In this document: positions 7,623-16,523 of the stretch, piece by piece
Numbering within the stretch: the stretch's first letter is position 1
Layout of the letters: every line of letters starts with the position of its first letter
Source of the DNA: Streptomyces sp. T12
GTDB taxonomy: Bacteria > Actinomycetota > Actinomycetes > Streptomycetales > Streptomycetaceae
Assembly: GCF_028736035.1 (NCBI RefSeq)
Contig: NZ_CP117866.1
Location: forward strand, 496,001-560,000
Direction of reading: 5' to 3'
DNA length: 64,000 bases
Notes under the pieces: model-generated
Databases searched by the model: none
What the model was told of the DNA's origin: nothing
What the model saw: only the letters and a program-made list of their open reading frames with translations
Program-made: the position numbers and the translations under genes

Positions 7623-10151
7623 ATGGGGCAGACAGAGGCAGCCCACGAGGGCGCAGCGGACGGCCGGGTCAACAACACGATCAGCGGCGGGATCTTCTTC
7701 CACGCGGTCATCCAGGGCCGGGACATAACCGTGCAGCTGCCGCCGCAGATCAAACCGGCCCTGTACGGCCTGCCCGCCCTCTCTGCCGCCTTCACCGGCC
7801 GCGACCAGGACGTCGACCGGCTGCTGAAGGACCTGGCCCCAGGCGAAAGCGGCACGGGCGCCGGGCAGGCAGTGCTGGTGACCGCCGTGTCCGGTCTGGC
7901 CGGCATCGGCAAGACCGAACTGGCCGTCCAGACCGCCGCCCGGGCCCGCAAGAAGCCGGGCTGGTTCCCCGGCGGGGTGCTCTTCACCGACCTGTCCGGC
8001 TACGACCCCGAGCGCCGCCTGTCTCCCGAGCGGGCCCTGGAAGGCATGCTGCGCGCACTGGGCATGCCCGGCGATCACATACCCAACGGTCTGCAGGACC
8101 GGCAGCGGCTGTACCGCAGCGTGCTGGCCGCCTACGCCGAACACCAGCAGCGGATCCTGGTGGTCGTCGACAACGCCTTCACCACCGAGCAGGCCCGCCC
8201 GCTGCTGCCCACCGACGGTGTGACCGCTGCCCTTGTCACCTCCCGCCACACCCTCGACGGACTCGACGCCCGCCTCCACGACCTCGACGTCCTTGAGGAG
8301 TCGGCCTCCATCGCCCTGCTCGACCAGGCGCTACGCCACGCCCGTGGAGACGGCGACACCCGCATTGCCGACGATCCGGAAGCGGCCACGACGATTGCCC
8401 GTCTGTGTGCGGGCCTGCCGCTGGCCCTGCATATCGCCGCCGCCCTCCTGGCCGCCGCGCCTGCCCGTCCCGCGGCCTCCCTGGCCACCGCCCTTCAGGC
8501 CGAGCACACCCGCCTGGACAAGCTGAGCCGCCCCGACCGGGCCGTACGGGCCGCCTTCGACCTGTCCTACCGACTCCTCGACAGTGATCACGTCCGGCTG
8601 TTCCGGCTGCTGCCCCTCAACCCCGGCCCCGACCTGTCCACCGAAGCCGCCGCCCACCTTGCCGGCACCGACACGGACAGGGCCGAAGGACTGCTGCAAC
8701 ACCTGGCCGACGCGCACCTGGTCGAGCCCGGGCAGGTCTGGGGCCGCTGGCGGATGCACGACCTGGTCCGGCTCTTCGCGGACGAGGTCGGACACGCCCG
8801 CGCCACGGACGACGGCCGGGATGCGGCGGTGGCGCGCCTGCTCGACCACTACCTCACTACCGCTCAGGCCGCCGACATCCACCTGCAGACAACGCCGGGC
8901 TTGCCCCTCCCGGACGACTTCACCGACCGCGATCAGGCACTGGAGTGGCTGGATGCCGAACAGAGCAACCTCGTCGCCGCCGCCACGGCCGCCCCTGCAC
9001 ACCACGCTGCCGCGACAGGACTCGCACTGGCTCTTGGCACGTTCTTCGACCTGCGCCGCTACACCAACGACTGGATCAACCTCAGTACTGCCGCCGTTGC
9101 CATCTGCCGTGAGGCCGGAGACCGTCACAACGAGAAAGCAGCGCTCGATGGTCTAGGGCGTGCCCTCATCCGTGCGGGCAGGTTCAAAGAAGCTGTCGAC
9201 ATCTTCACGGCGGTTCTCGATCTCTGCCGTGAAGCCGGAGACCGCCACGCAGAAGCCGTGACGTTGAGCAATCTCGGACAGGCTCTGGCATCCCTGGAGA
9301 AATTCGTGGAGGCCGTCAACGTGCTCACCGATGCTGCAGCTCTTTTCGGGGAGCTGGGAGACAGCCTGGGCGGAGCCAGGGTACTGGGCATCTTAGGGCC
9401 CATCCAGATCGAGCTGGGCGGATCCGAGCAGGCCGTCGGCTACTTGACCAAGGCTGTCACTCACTGGAGGGAGGTGGGCGACCGCCACGCAGAGAGCGTG
9501 ACGCTGGACACCCTCGGAATGGCCCTGGTCGGCGCGCGCAAGTTCGGGGAGGGCGTCAAGGCTCACACTGATGCCGTTGCCCTCTTCCGTGAATACGGTG
9601 ACCCCTTTGGGGAGGCACATGCGCTGAACAACCTCGGGGCCGCACTGATCCGGATGCGTAAATTCGACGAGGCAGCCGACACTGTCCTTGGCGCTGCTCG
9701 CCTCTCCAAGGAGATCGGATACCCTCAATGCGAGGCCATGGCGCTGGCCAACTTCGGGCAACTGCTGCTTCAGAAGCGGAGCTTCGACAAGGCCGTCACT
9801 CCGCTCACCACCGCTGTCAGCCTCTTCCGGGAAACCGGCGACCGCCGCAGTGCGGCCTCTACGCTGAATCTCCTCGGCCAAGCCCTCGCCGAAGAAGGCA
9901 GATTCGAAGAGGCTGCTGACGTTGGTACCCAGGACGCGTCGCTTTGCCGGGAGCTGGGCGACCGCCACGGCGAAGGCATCGCTTGGAAGAATGTCGGGCT
10001 CAGTCTGTGTCAGGTACGCAGGCTCGACGAGGCCGTTGAGGCTCTTTCCACCGCTGCTGCCATCTTTCGAGAGACTGGCGATCGGCGCCGCGAAGCCGAA
10101 GTACGAGTCCAAGCAGCACTGGCCCGCGCCTCAAGCGGGCGGCCCAACTGA
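7623..10151 (+). CDS. NB-ARC/TPR (NLR-like STAND) ATPase with N-terminal amyloid-type motif
   Basis: 842 aa from the ATG at 7623; a TTG at 7614 overlaps the upstream stop and is an alternative start. Order: motif NTISGGIFFHAVIQGRDI at 18-35; NB-ARC ATPase with Walker A GLAGIGKT (91-98), Walker B RILVVVD (177-183), a sensor-like LVTSRHT (204-210) and GLPLALH (264-270); a winged-helix section ending GRWRMHDLVRLFADE; then about nine degenerate TPR units to the C terminus, each near 40 aa with a recurring FRE-GDRH-EA-L-LG-AL pattern. STAND ATPases of this type oligomerise when their repeat sensor detects a trigger. The upstream gene supplies a protein with the same short motif, so signal transfer by templated amyloid folding is likely. 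The trigger is unknown. Family assignment is strong; the signalling mechanism is inferred. Confidence 0.85.
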   Translation: MGQTEAAHEGAADGRVNNTISGGIFFHAVIQGRDITVQLPPQIKPALYGLPALSAAFTGRDQDVDRLLKDLAPGESGTGAGQAVLVTAVSGLAGIGKTELAVQTAARARKKPGWFPGGVLFTDLSGYDPERRLSPERALEGMLRALGMPGDHIPNGLQDRQRLYRSVLAAYAEHQQRILVVVDNAFTTEQARPLLPTDGVTAALVTSRHTLDGLDARLHDLDVLEESASIALLDQALRHARGDGDTRIADDPEAATTIARLCAGLPLALHIAAALLAAAPARPAASLATALQAEHTRLDKLSRPDRAVRAAFDLSYRLLDSDHVRLFRLLPLNPGPDLSTEAAAHLAGTDTDRAEGLLQHLADAHLVEPGQVWGRWRMHDLVRLFADEVGHARATDDGRDAAVARLLDHYLTTAQAADIHLQTTPGLPLPDDFTDRDQALEWLDAEQSNLVAAATAAPAHHAAATGLALALGTFFDLRRYTNDWINLSTAAVAICREAGDRHNEKAALDGLGRALIRAGRFKEAVDIFTAVLDLCREAGDRHAEAVTLSNLGQALASLEKFVEAVNVLTDAAALFGELGDSLGGARVLGILGPIQIELGGSEQAVGYLTKAVTHWREVGDRHAESVTLDTLGMALVGARKFGEGVKAHTDAVALFREYGDPFGEAHALNNLGAALIRMRKFDEAADTVLGAARLSKEIGYPQCEAMALANFGQLLLQKRSFDKAVTPLTTAVSLFRETGDRRSAASTLNLLGQALAEEGRFEEAADVGTQDASLCRELGDRHGEGIAWKNVGLSLCQVRRLDEAVEALSTAAAIFRETGDRRREAEVRVQAALARASSGRPN

Positions 10152-10289
10152 CGGCCGTCCCCAACCACAGTCCCTGTCCGCGTGGCCGACTTCGCTGGCC
10201 TCCAGGCCGGCGAAGTCCCCGGACCCCGCCTCCCGCTCCCTGACCGAGCGTCACTCTGATTACAGAGAGCTACTTTTCACTTCGCCGTA

Positions 10290-10803
10290 GCTTCGGGAGA
10301 ACGGGGCCGACCTGGCCACCCTGCGTTGGCTCCACGCAGGTGAATCGGTGATCTTGTTCGGTCCCGTCGGGGTCGGGAAGACACATATCGCCCAGTCTCT
10401 CGGGCATCTGGCCGTCCGCCAGGGCGCCAACGTCCGCTTCGTCAAGACCAGCCGGATTCTGGCCGAACTGGCCGGCGGCCACGCGGACCGCACCTGGGAC
10501 AAGCGGATCCGCGAGCTGGTCCGCCCCGACGTGCTCATCCTCGACGACTTCGCGATGCGGCAGCTCACCGCGGCCCAGGCCGACGACCTCTACGAACTGG
10601 TCAGTGAGCGGCAGGGCCGGTCCCTGATCATCACCAGCAACCGGGCTCCCAGCGACTGGTATCCGCTGTTCCCCAACCCCGTGGTTGCCGGGTCGCTCCT
10701 GGACCGGCTGATCAACACCAGTCACCAGGTCATCATGAACGGCCCCAGCTACCGGCCGAACAAGCGGCCCAAGAACCCGACCGGCAAGCCGCCGACCGCC
10801 TAG
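10290..10803 (+). pseudogene. istB: IS21-family ATPase IstB, 5'-truncated
   Basis: The frame enters from ADLATLRWLHAGESVILFGP, continues with the Walker A GPVGVGKT and Walker B-type VLILDDFAM, and then the ITSNRAPSDWYPLF element typical of IstB. It ends PNKRPKNPTGKPPTA. The N-terminal 80-90 residues are missing and no proper start remains (a GTG at 10348 lies inside the P-loop region). IstB is the helper ATPase of IS21 transposition. It may derive from the same kind of element as the IstA remnant 6 kb to the left. Confidence 0.8.
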
Positions 10804-11114
10804 CGTCGGGGCTGGTCGATGTTCCACTCAATCGGCAGGGCCTCGTCACAGAAGACGCAGACGAAGTCCTCCTCGCGCACGATGTTGAGCTGCTGGCAGA
10901 AGGGGCACCGTCGGAACACCACCTCGTACGTGAAGCCAGACGGGCGAACGATTCCGGCCTGGTCCAAGGCCTCGACGACGGCCGACCACGAGCCTACGTC
11001 CGGGCAGTAGCCGGTCGACTGATTGCTGACCTCGTCGACCGCCCACCGCCCGGACTCCTCGCGGAAGCTGATCTCGCCAGCGCCCAGGACCGCTCCTCCA
11101 CCAGCACAGACCAC
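10800..11114 (-). CDS. Conserved hypothetical protein with Cys-pair motif, probably 5'-truncated
   Basis: A 104-aa ORF that overlaps the IstB remnant end-to-end by four bases. It contains SGRWAVDEVSNQSTGYCPDV, then a CPFCQQLN...CVFC pair of Cys motifs typical of a small zinc ribbon, and ends ALPIEWNIDQPRR. I recall the SNQSTGYCPD and FRRCP-C segments from longer uncharacterised Streptomyces proteins. A stop codon sits two codons upstream of the GTG at 11114 and the expected N-terminal half is absent, so this may be a 5'-truncated gene. Function unknown. Confidence 0.5.
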   Translation of the reverse strand: MVCAGGGAVLGAGEISFREESGRWAVDEVSNQSTGYCPDVGSWSAVVEALDQAGIVRPSGFTYEVVFRRCPFCQQLNIVREEDFVCVFCDEALPIEWNIDQPRR

Positions 11115-11210
11115 GTGCTAGAGGCCCCGCCTGTGAGTCCGGCCATTGCCAGCACGAGCACCCACGAACCCCGCCACACCAGCAGCCGCACCAGCGAAAA
11201 CCAAGATGGT

Positions 11211-11229
11211 GGATCTTCAGTGAAGATCC
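11211..11229 (-). terminator. Hairpin downstream of the DUF1330 gene
   Basis: GGATCTTCA-G-TGAAGATCC is a perfect 9-bp inverted repeat with a one-base centre, 14 bp past the stop of the DUF1330 gene. It is placed to terminate the MarR-MFS-DUF1330 operon. No long U-run follows, as is common in actinomycetes. Confidence 0.5.
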
Positions 11230-11242
11230 GACTGGACCTCGG

Positions 11243-11536
11243 TCAGTCGATGCCTTCGACGATGCGGAAGTCGCGCTCGACGCCGTCGGAGAGGGCGACC
11301 AGCGCCTCCTGGTAGGCCGCACTCTCGTACGCCGCGACGGCCTGCTCGAAGCTGTCGAACTCGACCAGGACGGTGCGCTCGGCGATTCCGGCGTCATGCG
11401 CCACGACCCGACCGCCACGGACGAGGGTCCGACCGCCCCCGGGTTCGACGGCCAGGCGGGCCAGCTTGTTGTAAGCAGCCAGCTTCTCAGGGTCTGAAAT
11501 GGTGCGGTAGACGCTGACCCAGTAGCCCTTGGGCAT
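11243..11536 (-). CDS. DUF1330-family small protein
   Basis: A 97-aa protein starting MPKGYWVSVYRTISDPEKLA, with RTVLVEFDSFEQAVAAYES and a conserved Tyr-rich edge. This is the ferredoxin-like alpha-beta dimeric fold of DUF1330, close to EthD/ABM domains. The ATG has a GGAGGTTCC site. It lies 33 bp downstream of the MFS gene and is probably the last gene of the marR-MFS operon. The family has no agreed function; a role in modifying or sensing the small molecule exported by the MFS pump is a guess. Confidence 0.85.
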   Translation of the reverse strand: MPKGYWVSVYRTISDPEKLAAYNKLARLAVEPGGGRTLVRGGRVVAHDAGIAERTVLVEFDSFEQAVAAYESAAYQEALVALSDGVERDFRIVEGID

Positions 11537-11569
11537 GGAACCTCCAGTGTTGGGATGAGTGCATCTGAC

Positions 11570-13003
11570 TTACGGGTTGGTCTCGGACGAGCGTCGGAGG
11601 GCGAGAGCGAGGCTTGTCAGCGTCGTGATCGCCATGGCGCCGATGCCGACCAGCGCCGCGGTGGTGTAGGCGCTGTCGTCGGGGAAGAGGTGGCCGGGGC
11701 CGGTGCCCGCGGCGAGGATCAGGCCGCCGATGGCGCTGCCCAGGGAGTACCCGACGCTGCGGACGACGTAGTTGAAGCTCATGGCGCTCGACGTCTCGCT
11801 CTTGGGGGTGACGGCCAGGATGACGCCGGGCATCGCGGCCGAGAAGCCGCCGACGCCGAAGCCGAGCACGCCCATCGCCGCGAACAGTTCGGCCAGGTCC
11901 GACCGGGCCGCCGCGAACAGGGCGAACCCGCCGCCGACCACGACGGCGCTGCCGGCCAGGAGCAGGGGGTCGGCGATCCGCGTCCGGACCCGCGGCGTGA
12001 GCTTGCCGGCGACGAATCCCAGCACCGAGAACGGGATGAGGACCAGCCCGGCGACGAAGGTCGTCAGCCCGAAGCCGTAGCCGGCGCCGTGCGGCGTCTG
12101 CGCGTACCGGGTGATGAGCGTGAGCAGGAGGTACATGCCGATCCCGCCGACGAACATGGCGAGGTTCGCCCCGGCGACCGCCGGGTGCCGCACCGCCCGC
12201 ACATCGACCAGGGGCGTCGTGCTGCGCAGCTCGATGACGGCCCAGACGCAGAGCAGCACCACCGCGACGACGGCGAGGCCCGCCGCCACGGCGAGGTGCC
12301 GGCTCCACAGATTCCGTTCGCCGGCGAGAAACAGCACCAGGAGCAGCGCAGCGGCCAGGACGACCGCGCCTGCCACGTCCACGTGGGCGGAGCGGCCTTC
12401 GGGGGCTTCGGGCATGGAGCGCCACGCGGTCAGGAGGGCGGCGGCGGTGACGACCAGGCCGAGGCCGTAGGCGGCCCGTACCCCGCCGAGCTCGGCGAGC
12501 AGTGCGGCCAGCGGGTAGCCGACGCCGGCCCCGATGATCGAGACCACCGAGATCAGGGCGATCACGGCCGCGCTGCGCTCCTCGGGGAGGTGGTCCCGGG
12601 CCACGCCCATCATCAGCGCCGTCAGCCCGAGCCCGACGCCCTGGGCCGCCCTGCCGGCCAGCAGCCACGCGAACGGCAGCGGCAGCACGGTGAGCGCGCT
12701 GCCGGCGACGACGACCGCCAGCGTGGCGAGGATCGTGGCCCGCCGGTGCGGGCCGGCTCCGAGCCGGCCCAGGACCGGCGTGGCGACGGCGCCGCTGAGC
12801 AGCGCGACGGTCAGCGTCCACTGCGCGCTGCCGAGCGAGACGTGGAACGAGGTCGCCACGCTGGTGATGAGCGGCGTCCCGAGGCTGGCGACCGCCGCCA
12901 CGACCAGAGCGATGAACATCAGGGCGGGGACCAGCAGCCGCGCCTTGGAACGCGCCACCGGGAACGCCTTCACCGCGACCCAGCCGACCGGCTGCCCGGT
13001 CAC
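11570..13003 (-). CDS. MFS drug-efflux transporter (DHA2-like)
   Basis: 477 aa. The GTG at 13003 overlaps the marR stop (GTGA), which fixes the start despite an open frame upstream. About 12-14 hydrophobic segments are visible, beginning LLVPALMFIALVVAAVASLG. A motif A-like loop, GRLGAGPHRRATIL, follows TM2, and a motif C-like SVVSIIGAGVGYPLAALLAE lies in TM5. The closest class is the drug:H+ antiporters of the MFS. Translational coupling to a MarR repressor suggests inducible efflux of a toxic small molecule; the substrate cannot be read from the sequence. Confidence 0.9.
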   Translation of the reverse strand: MTGQPVGWVAVKAFPVARSKARLLVPALMFIALVVAAVASLGTPLITSVATSFHVSLGSAQWTLTVALLSGAVATPVLGRLGAGPHRRATILATLAVVVAGSALTVLPLPFAWLLAGRAAQGVGLGLTALMMGVARDHLPEERSAAVIALISVVSIIGAGVGYPLAALLAELGGVRAAYGLGLVVTAAALLTAWRSMPEAPEGRSAHVDVAGAVVLAAALLLVLFLAGERNLWSRHLAVAAGLAVVAVVLLCVWAVIELRSTTPLVDVRAVRHPAVAGANLAMFVGGIGMYLLLTLITRYAQTPHGAGYGFGLTTFVAGLVLIPFSVLGFVAGKLTPRVRTRIADPLLLAGSAVVVGGGFALFAAARSDLAELFAAMGVLGFGVGGFSAAMPGVILAVTPKSETSSAMSFNYVVRSVGYSLGSAIGGLILAAGTGPGHLFPDDSAYTTAALVGIGAMAITTLTSLALALRRSSETNP

Positions 13004-13458
13004 TGCTTCGGCCCTTCGCGGTCCCGGCTTTCGAGCTCTGCCAGATGCTTCAGCGCCGGAAGGGCCGCCACCAGCGCCTCGACCTCGTCGCCGGTGAGCT
13101 CGCCGATCAACCGCTCGAACGCGTGGACGCCCGCCTGGCGCCGCGTCCGGACATAGGAGGCGCCGGCCTCGGTCAGGCACACCAGCGTGACCCGCTTGTC
13201 GGACGCGTCACCCCGCCGCTCGACCAGGCCGGACTCCTCCATCACCCGGACCAGGGCGGTCATCGCGGGCTGGGTGACGCCCTCGACCGCGGCCAGATCG
13301 GTGATGCGCCGCGGGCCGGTCCGGTCCAGGGTGGCCAGGGTGGCGGCGGACGTCAGGCTCATGCCCCGGGGCAGGCGTCTCGCGGCCCTGGTGGCCAGGG
13401 CGTAGAGGGCTGCCCCGATGGCGGCGGACGCGCCAGGAGCGGCGTCTTGACGACTCAT
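13000..13458 (-). CDS. MarR-family transcriptional regulator
   Basis: 152 aa with the winged-helix MarR core: SLTSAATLATLDRTGPRRIT, LAAVEGVTQPAMTALVRVME (recognition helix) and the wing SGLVERRGDASDKRVTLVCL (DxRxxxxxLT-type). It dimerises through its terminal helices. It is the first gene of an operon with the overlapping MFS gene and DUF1330 gene. MarR proteins usually repress their own operon and release DNA when they bind a phenolic or similar ligand. The AT-rich stretch just upstream is the likely operator. Confidence 0.92.
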   Translation of the reverse strand: MSRQDAAPGASAAIGAALYALATRAARRLPRGMSLTSAATLATLDRTGPRRITDLAAVEGVTQPAMTALVRVMEESGLVERRGDASDKRVTLVCLTEAGASYVRTRRQAGVHAFERLIGELTGDEVEALVAALPALKHLAELESRDREGPKQ

Positions 13459-13500
13459 GCTCGAAGCATAGCATTTTTATATTCATAGTTTATGGAAATG
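13459..13500 (-). promoter_or_regulatory. AT-rich promoter/operator of the marR operon
   Basis: This 40-bp block is much more AT-rich than its surroundings. Read on the minus strand it contains CATAAACTATG (arms CATA/TATG) followed by AATATAAAAATGCTATGC. The TATAAA-like element and small palindromes next to the marR start make it the best candidate for promoter plus MarR site. Confidence 0.45.
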
Positions 13501-13645
13501 GTCGACTGGCGCGGGCGGCGCGCCCCTTGAGCGCGACCCTTGATAGATCACCCCGTCCCCGACATCCCACGGAGTCCCCATCCACCACGCGATTTCCCCG
13601 ACCCCCTGGTGTGGCCCTGCGCGATCGGTTGACCGGCCGCAGATG

Positions 13646-14071
<426 letters not shown>

Positions 14072-14190
14072 TCAGCTGCTTTCGGTCGTGAGGCGGGTGT
14101 CGTCGTGGTGTTCGGCGGCGGCGCGCAGGGCGGCGGCACTGCGCTGCAGCCGCTGGGCGAGCGGGCCGGCGAGACCCGGCGGCGCCGCTG
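14072..14190 (-). pseudogene. 3' remnant of an upstream recombinase-module gene
   Basis: A minus-strand frame ends LAGPLAQRLQRSAAALRAAA then EHHDDTRLTTESS and a stop, three bases before the GTG of the coiled-coil gene. Only about 35 codons survive before the sequence becomes the region of the plus-strand winged-helix gene. The spacing indicates a former operon partner, perhaps an integrase. Its identity cannot be established. Confidence 0.4.
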
Positions 14191-14227
14191 GGCCACCGCG
14201 CCGGCCCCCGACTCACGACTGACCGCC

Positions 14228-14557
14228 GTGCACCGCACAGCCCTGGCCGAGATCGCCTGCGGACACGTCGTGGCCAGCAGCTCTCTAGGCCGCGAGTTCA
14301 CCCGCTCCCGCGAGCCCAAGGTACTGATGAGCACCCTGCGCGCCCTGGAGACGAAGGGCCTGGCCGAGAGAACCGCAGGTTCGGCGCACGCCGCGTACGT
14401 CGGCGGCCCGCCCCTGGACCGCGTGCGCCTCACCCCGGCCGGCATCACCGCTCTGGCCTCGGTCATCGACTCGCCACCGGCCGGGCCGAGCACCGCGCCC
14501 GCAACCACGCCCCGTCCCCTGCCTGCCACCGCGCAGGCCACCGCCCGAAGCCGCTGA
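14228..14557 (+). CDS. Small winged-helix-like protein, mobile-element associated
   Basis: 109 aa from a GTG (VHRTALAEIACGHVVASSSL); the same frame is open further upstream, so the true N terminus may be longer or lost. The motif order, a helix, LMSTLRALETKGLAERTAGS, then VRLTPAGITALASVI, resembles a winged-helix DNA-binding fold with the LTPAG wing end. It lies 70 bp upstream of the next plus-strand gene in the same element fragment. Probable DNA-binding protein of an integrative element. Confidence 0.55.
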   Translation: MHRTALAEIACGHVVASSSLGREFTRSREPKVLMSTLRALETKGLAERTAGSAHAAYVGGPPLDRVRLTPAGITALASVIDSPPAGPSTAPATTPRPLPATAQATARSR

Positions 14558-14627
14558 ACCAGCACAGGAGCCATCCATCCCCACGCCTCCACTCGACCTG
14601 AACGAACACGTCCTTCAACCACGGCAG

Positions 14628-14972
14628 TTGGCATACGACTTCGAAGCCCTCAAGGCGCGCGTACGCGACATCTCCTACACGCCCGGCACGGACGCGCTGC
14701 ACGACGCGGCCATCCGCCAGGGAAACGCCCGCGCCACCGCATCCGAGAACCGGCTGCTCAGCCAGGCATTCCTGCACCGCTCCCGCGTCCCGCTCGCCCA
14801 GGCACCCATCGACCACGTCACGGCCGCCGAATGGGCAGCGCGCCAGCAGGAGCTCGACGACCCGGCCGCCGCAACCGAGGAACTGGAGAACAGTGTGGCC
14901 GACGGCTGTTCTCCCTGGGCCTGCCGGGGTGAATCCGAGCCCATGCAGGACGACTTCGGGCTGGTTTCCTGA
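14628..14972 (+). CDS. Hypothetical protein of a Streptomyces integrative element
   Basis: A conserved-looking 114-aa ORF (TTG at 14628; MAYDFEALKARVRDISYTPG). Coding character extends upstream to about 14577, where PTPPLDLNEHVLQPRQ precedes it, but the in-frame codon at the natural start is ATC, not ATG. Its stop overlaps the probable CTG start of the methyltransferase fusion (CTGA). The C-terminal half, from AWACRGESE on, is low in conserved features. No domain recognised. Confidence 0.5.
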   Translation: MAYDFEALKARVRDISYTPGTDALHDAAIRQGNARATASENRLLSQAFLHRSRVPLAQAPIDHVTAAEWAARQQELDDPAAATEELENSVADGCSPWACRGESEPMQDDFGLVS

Positions 14973-16243
14973 GGCGGATCATCCTCGACCTGTTCGCCGG
15001 CCCTGGCGGCTGGAGCCATGCTCTCACCGTCCTCGGCGCGCGGGATGTCGGCCTGGAATGGGACGAGTGGGCCTGCAAGACCCGTGCCCGGGCCGGTCAG
15101 TTGACGATCCGGACCGATGTCGCCGTCTATCCGGCGTGGATCTTCTCGGGCCGGATCCTCGGGCTGATCGCCTCTCCTCCCTGTCAGGCATGGAGCATGG
15201 CGGGCAAGCGCCTGGGCCTGGTTGACCAGCCCCTCGTCCACCAGGCCGTCGCCGACCTCGCCGCCGGACGCGACACCCGCGAGCAGTTGCTCGGCGCGTG
15301 CGCGGACCCACGCTCCCTCCTCGCCGCCGAGCCCATGCGCTACCTGCACGCCCTCAACACGGTGGGCGAGCCGGAGTGGGTCCTCATGGAGGAAGTCCCC
15401 GACGTCCTGCCCCTGTGGCGGCAGTACGCGGCGATCCTGCGGGCCTGGGGATTCTCTGCATGGACCGGCATCCTCAACGCCGCAGACTACGGCGTCCCCC
15501 AGACGAGGAAGCGGACGGCCAGCAAGGAGGAAGACCTCGCCGAAGAGCGCCTCCTCCTCGCGACCGCCACCGCCTACCCGGCGGAGGTCCGCCAGATGCG
15601 GTGGCTGACCGAGGCGGACTTCCTGCTGTCGCTGCACGCCGCGCTCTGGCAGTCCATCACCACGCTGGTCCACCGCGGCGACATGGTCGACCCCATCACC
15701 GTTCTCGGCGAGGCCCAGCCCCGCGGCCTACTCACTGGCACCCTCACCCCCAAAGCCCTGATGGACCTGGTCTCCACGCCCGCCGGCTCCCCCGAGTACT
15801 GGGGCGAGAAGATCCTTGGGCGCGCTCTCCTCGCCCGCGCCCAGACGGTCGCCGCACGGATCACCGCCTACACCGACGACCTGGCCAACACCCCCCACCA
15901 GCTCGTCACCGGCAGCCGCCGCGCCCTCGCCGACCTCAACTCGCTGCGCACCCGCTGGATGCGCGCCACTGCCCCCCGCCCGCGCCCGCGCCCGCCGAAA
16001 GCCAGCCGGTACGCCGCGGGCAACCGCCCCGCGCGACCCGCCCGCCACCCCAGTCCGCACTACTCAGCCCGCGCACCCACCGATGACCCCACGATCGGGC
16101 CTGGCCATCTGCCGGCCGGGCCCGGACCGAAACGAGCCCGCCTGCCATGCCCGGCATTCCTCCCGACGCCGTCGTCCGCCTCGACGCCCAGGTCTTCCTC
16201 GACGTCCATCCCGCCCACCCCACCGCAGTCCTCGCACGCCTGA
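14969..16243 (+). CDS. Chimeric ORF: C5-cytosine methyltransferase front half fused to DnaB-N-like domain
   Basis: No ATG, GTG or TTG precedes the first conserved motif; a CTG at 14969 overlaps the upstream stop. Residues 1-180 show C5-MTase motif I (LDLFAGPGGWS), motif IV (ASPPCQAWSMAGKR), motif VI (EEVPDV) and motif VIII (GVPQTRKR). Immediately after, at about 15516, the sequence switches to EERLLLATATAYPAEVRQMR, FLLSLHAALWQSITTLVHRG and GSPEYWGEKILGRALLARAQ, which resembles the N-terminal helical domain of DnaB-type helicases. The target-recognition domain and motifs IX-X are missing, so methylation activity is unlikely. The last 97 bp overlap the next gene and are Pro/Arg-rich, suggesting the frame runs past its natural end. 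Probably a deletion fusion of two element genes. Confidence 0.65.
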   Translation: MRRIILDLFAGPGGWSHALTVLGARDVGLEWDEWACKTRARAGQLTIRTDVAVYPAWIFSGRILGLIASPPCQAWSMAGKRLGLVDQPLVHQAVADLAAGRDTREQLLGACADPRSLLAAEPMRYLHALNTVGEPEWVLMEEVPDVLPLWRQYAAILRAWGFSAWTGILNAADYGVPQTRKRTASKEEDLAEERLLLATATAYPAEVRQMRWLTEADFLLSLHAALWQSITTLVHRGDMVDPITVLGEAQPRGLLTGTLTPKALMDLVSTPAGSPEYWGEKILGRALLARAQTVAARITAYTDDLANTPHQLVTGSRRALADLNSLRTRWMRATAPRPRPRPPKASRYAAGNRPARPARHPSPHYSARAPTDDPTIGPGHLPAGPGPKRARLPCPAFLPTPSSASTPRSSSTSIPPTPPQSSHA

Positions 16244-16523
16244 CTGGCAGCCACTACGGCACCGCCCAGGCCCTCCTGGCCGCCCACGGCTTCGACTCCC
16301 TCGACGAACGCACCATGGTCCTCGCCCGGATCGACCACGAGGAGCCGTACTGGGCCCAGAAGGCCACCCATGCCCTGCACGCCGCGCCACCGCGCTCGAC
16401 CAGCAGGCAGGCCATGTGCCCGGCCCGCTGGGCGAGCGTCTGCGCAGCAACGCCACCCGGCTGCGCGACCTCGCCGACGCCCACCACCGCACCCGCGCCA
16501 CCCTCCAGGACGGCACCGCATGA
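16147..16523 (+). pseudogene. Hypothetical element gene, frameshifted
   Basis: The first frame gives MPGIPPDAVVRLDAQVFLDV, TGSHYGTAQALLAAHGFDSL and YWAQKATHALHA. The natural continuation, ATALDQQAGHVPGPLGERLR then SNATRLRDLADAHHRTRATL and QDGTA, is in another frame after a one-base change near 16385. The stop at 16521-16523 overlaps the next ATG (ATGA). The original product was about 125 aa, with no recognised domain. Confidence 0.55.

Noticed and set aside
15298..16086. Long Pro/Arg-rich frame inside the methyltransferase fusion
   Set aside because: It overlaps a frame with clear methyltransferase and DnaB-N motifs and has no protein-like content.
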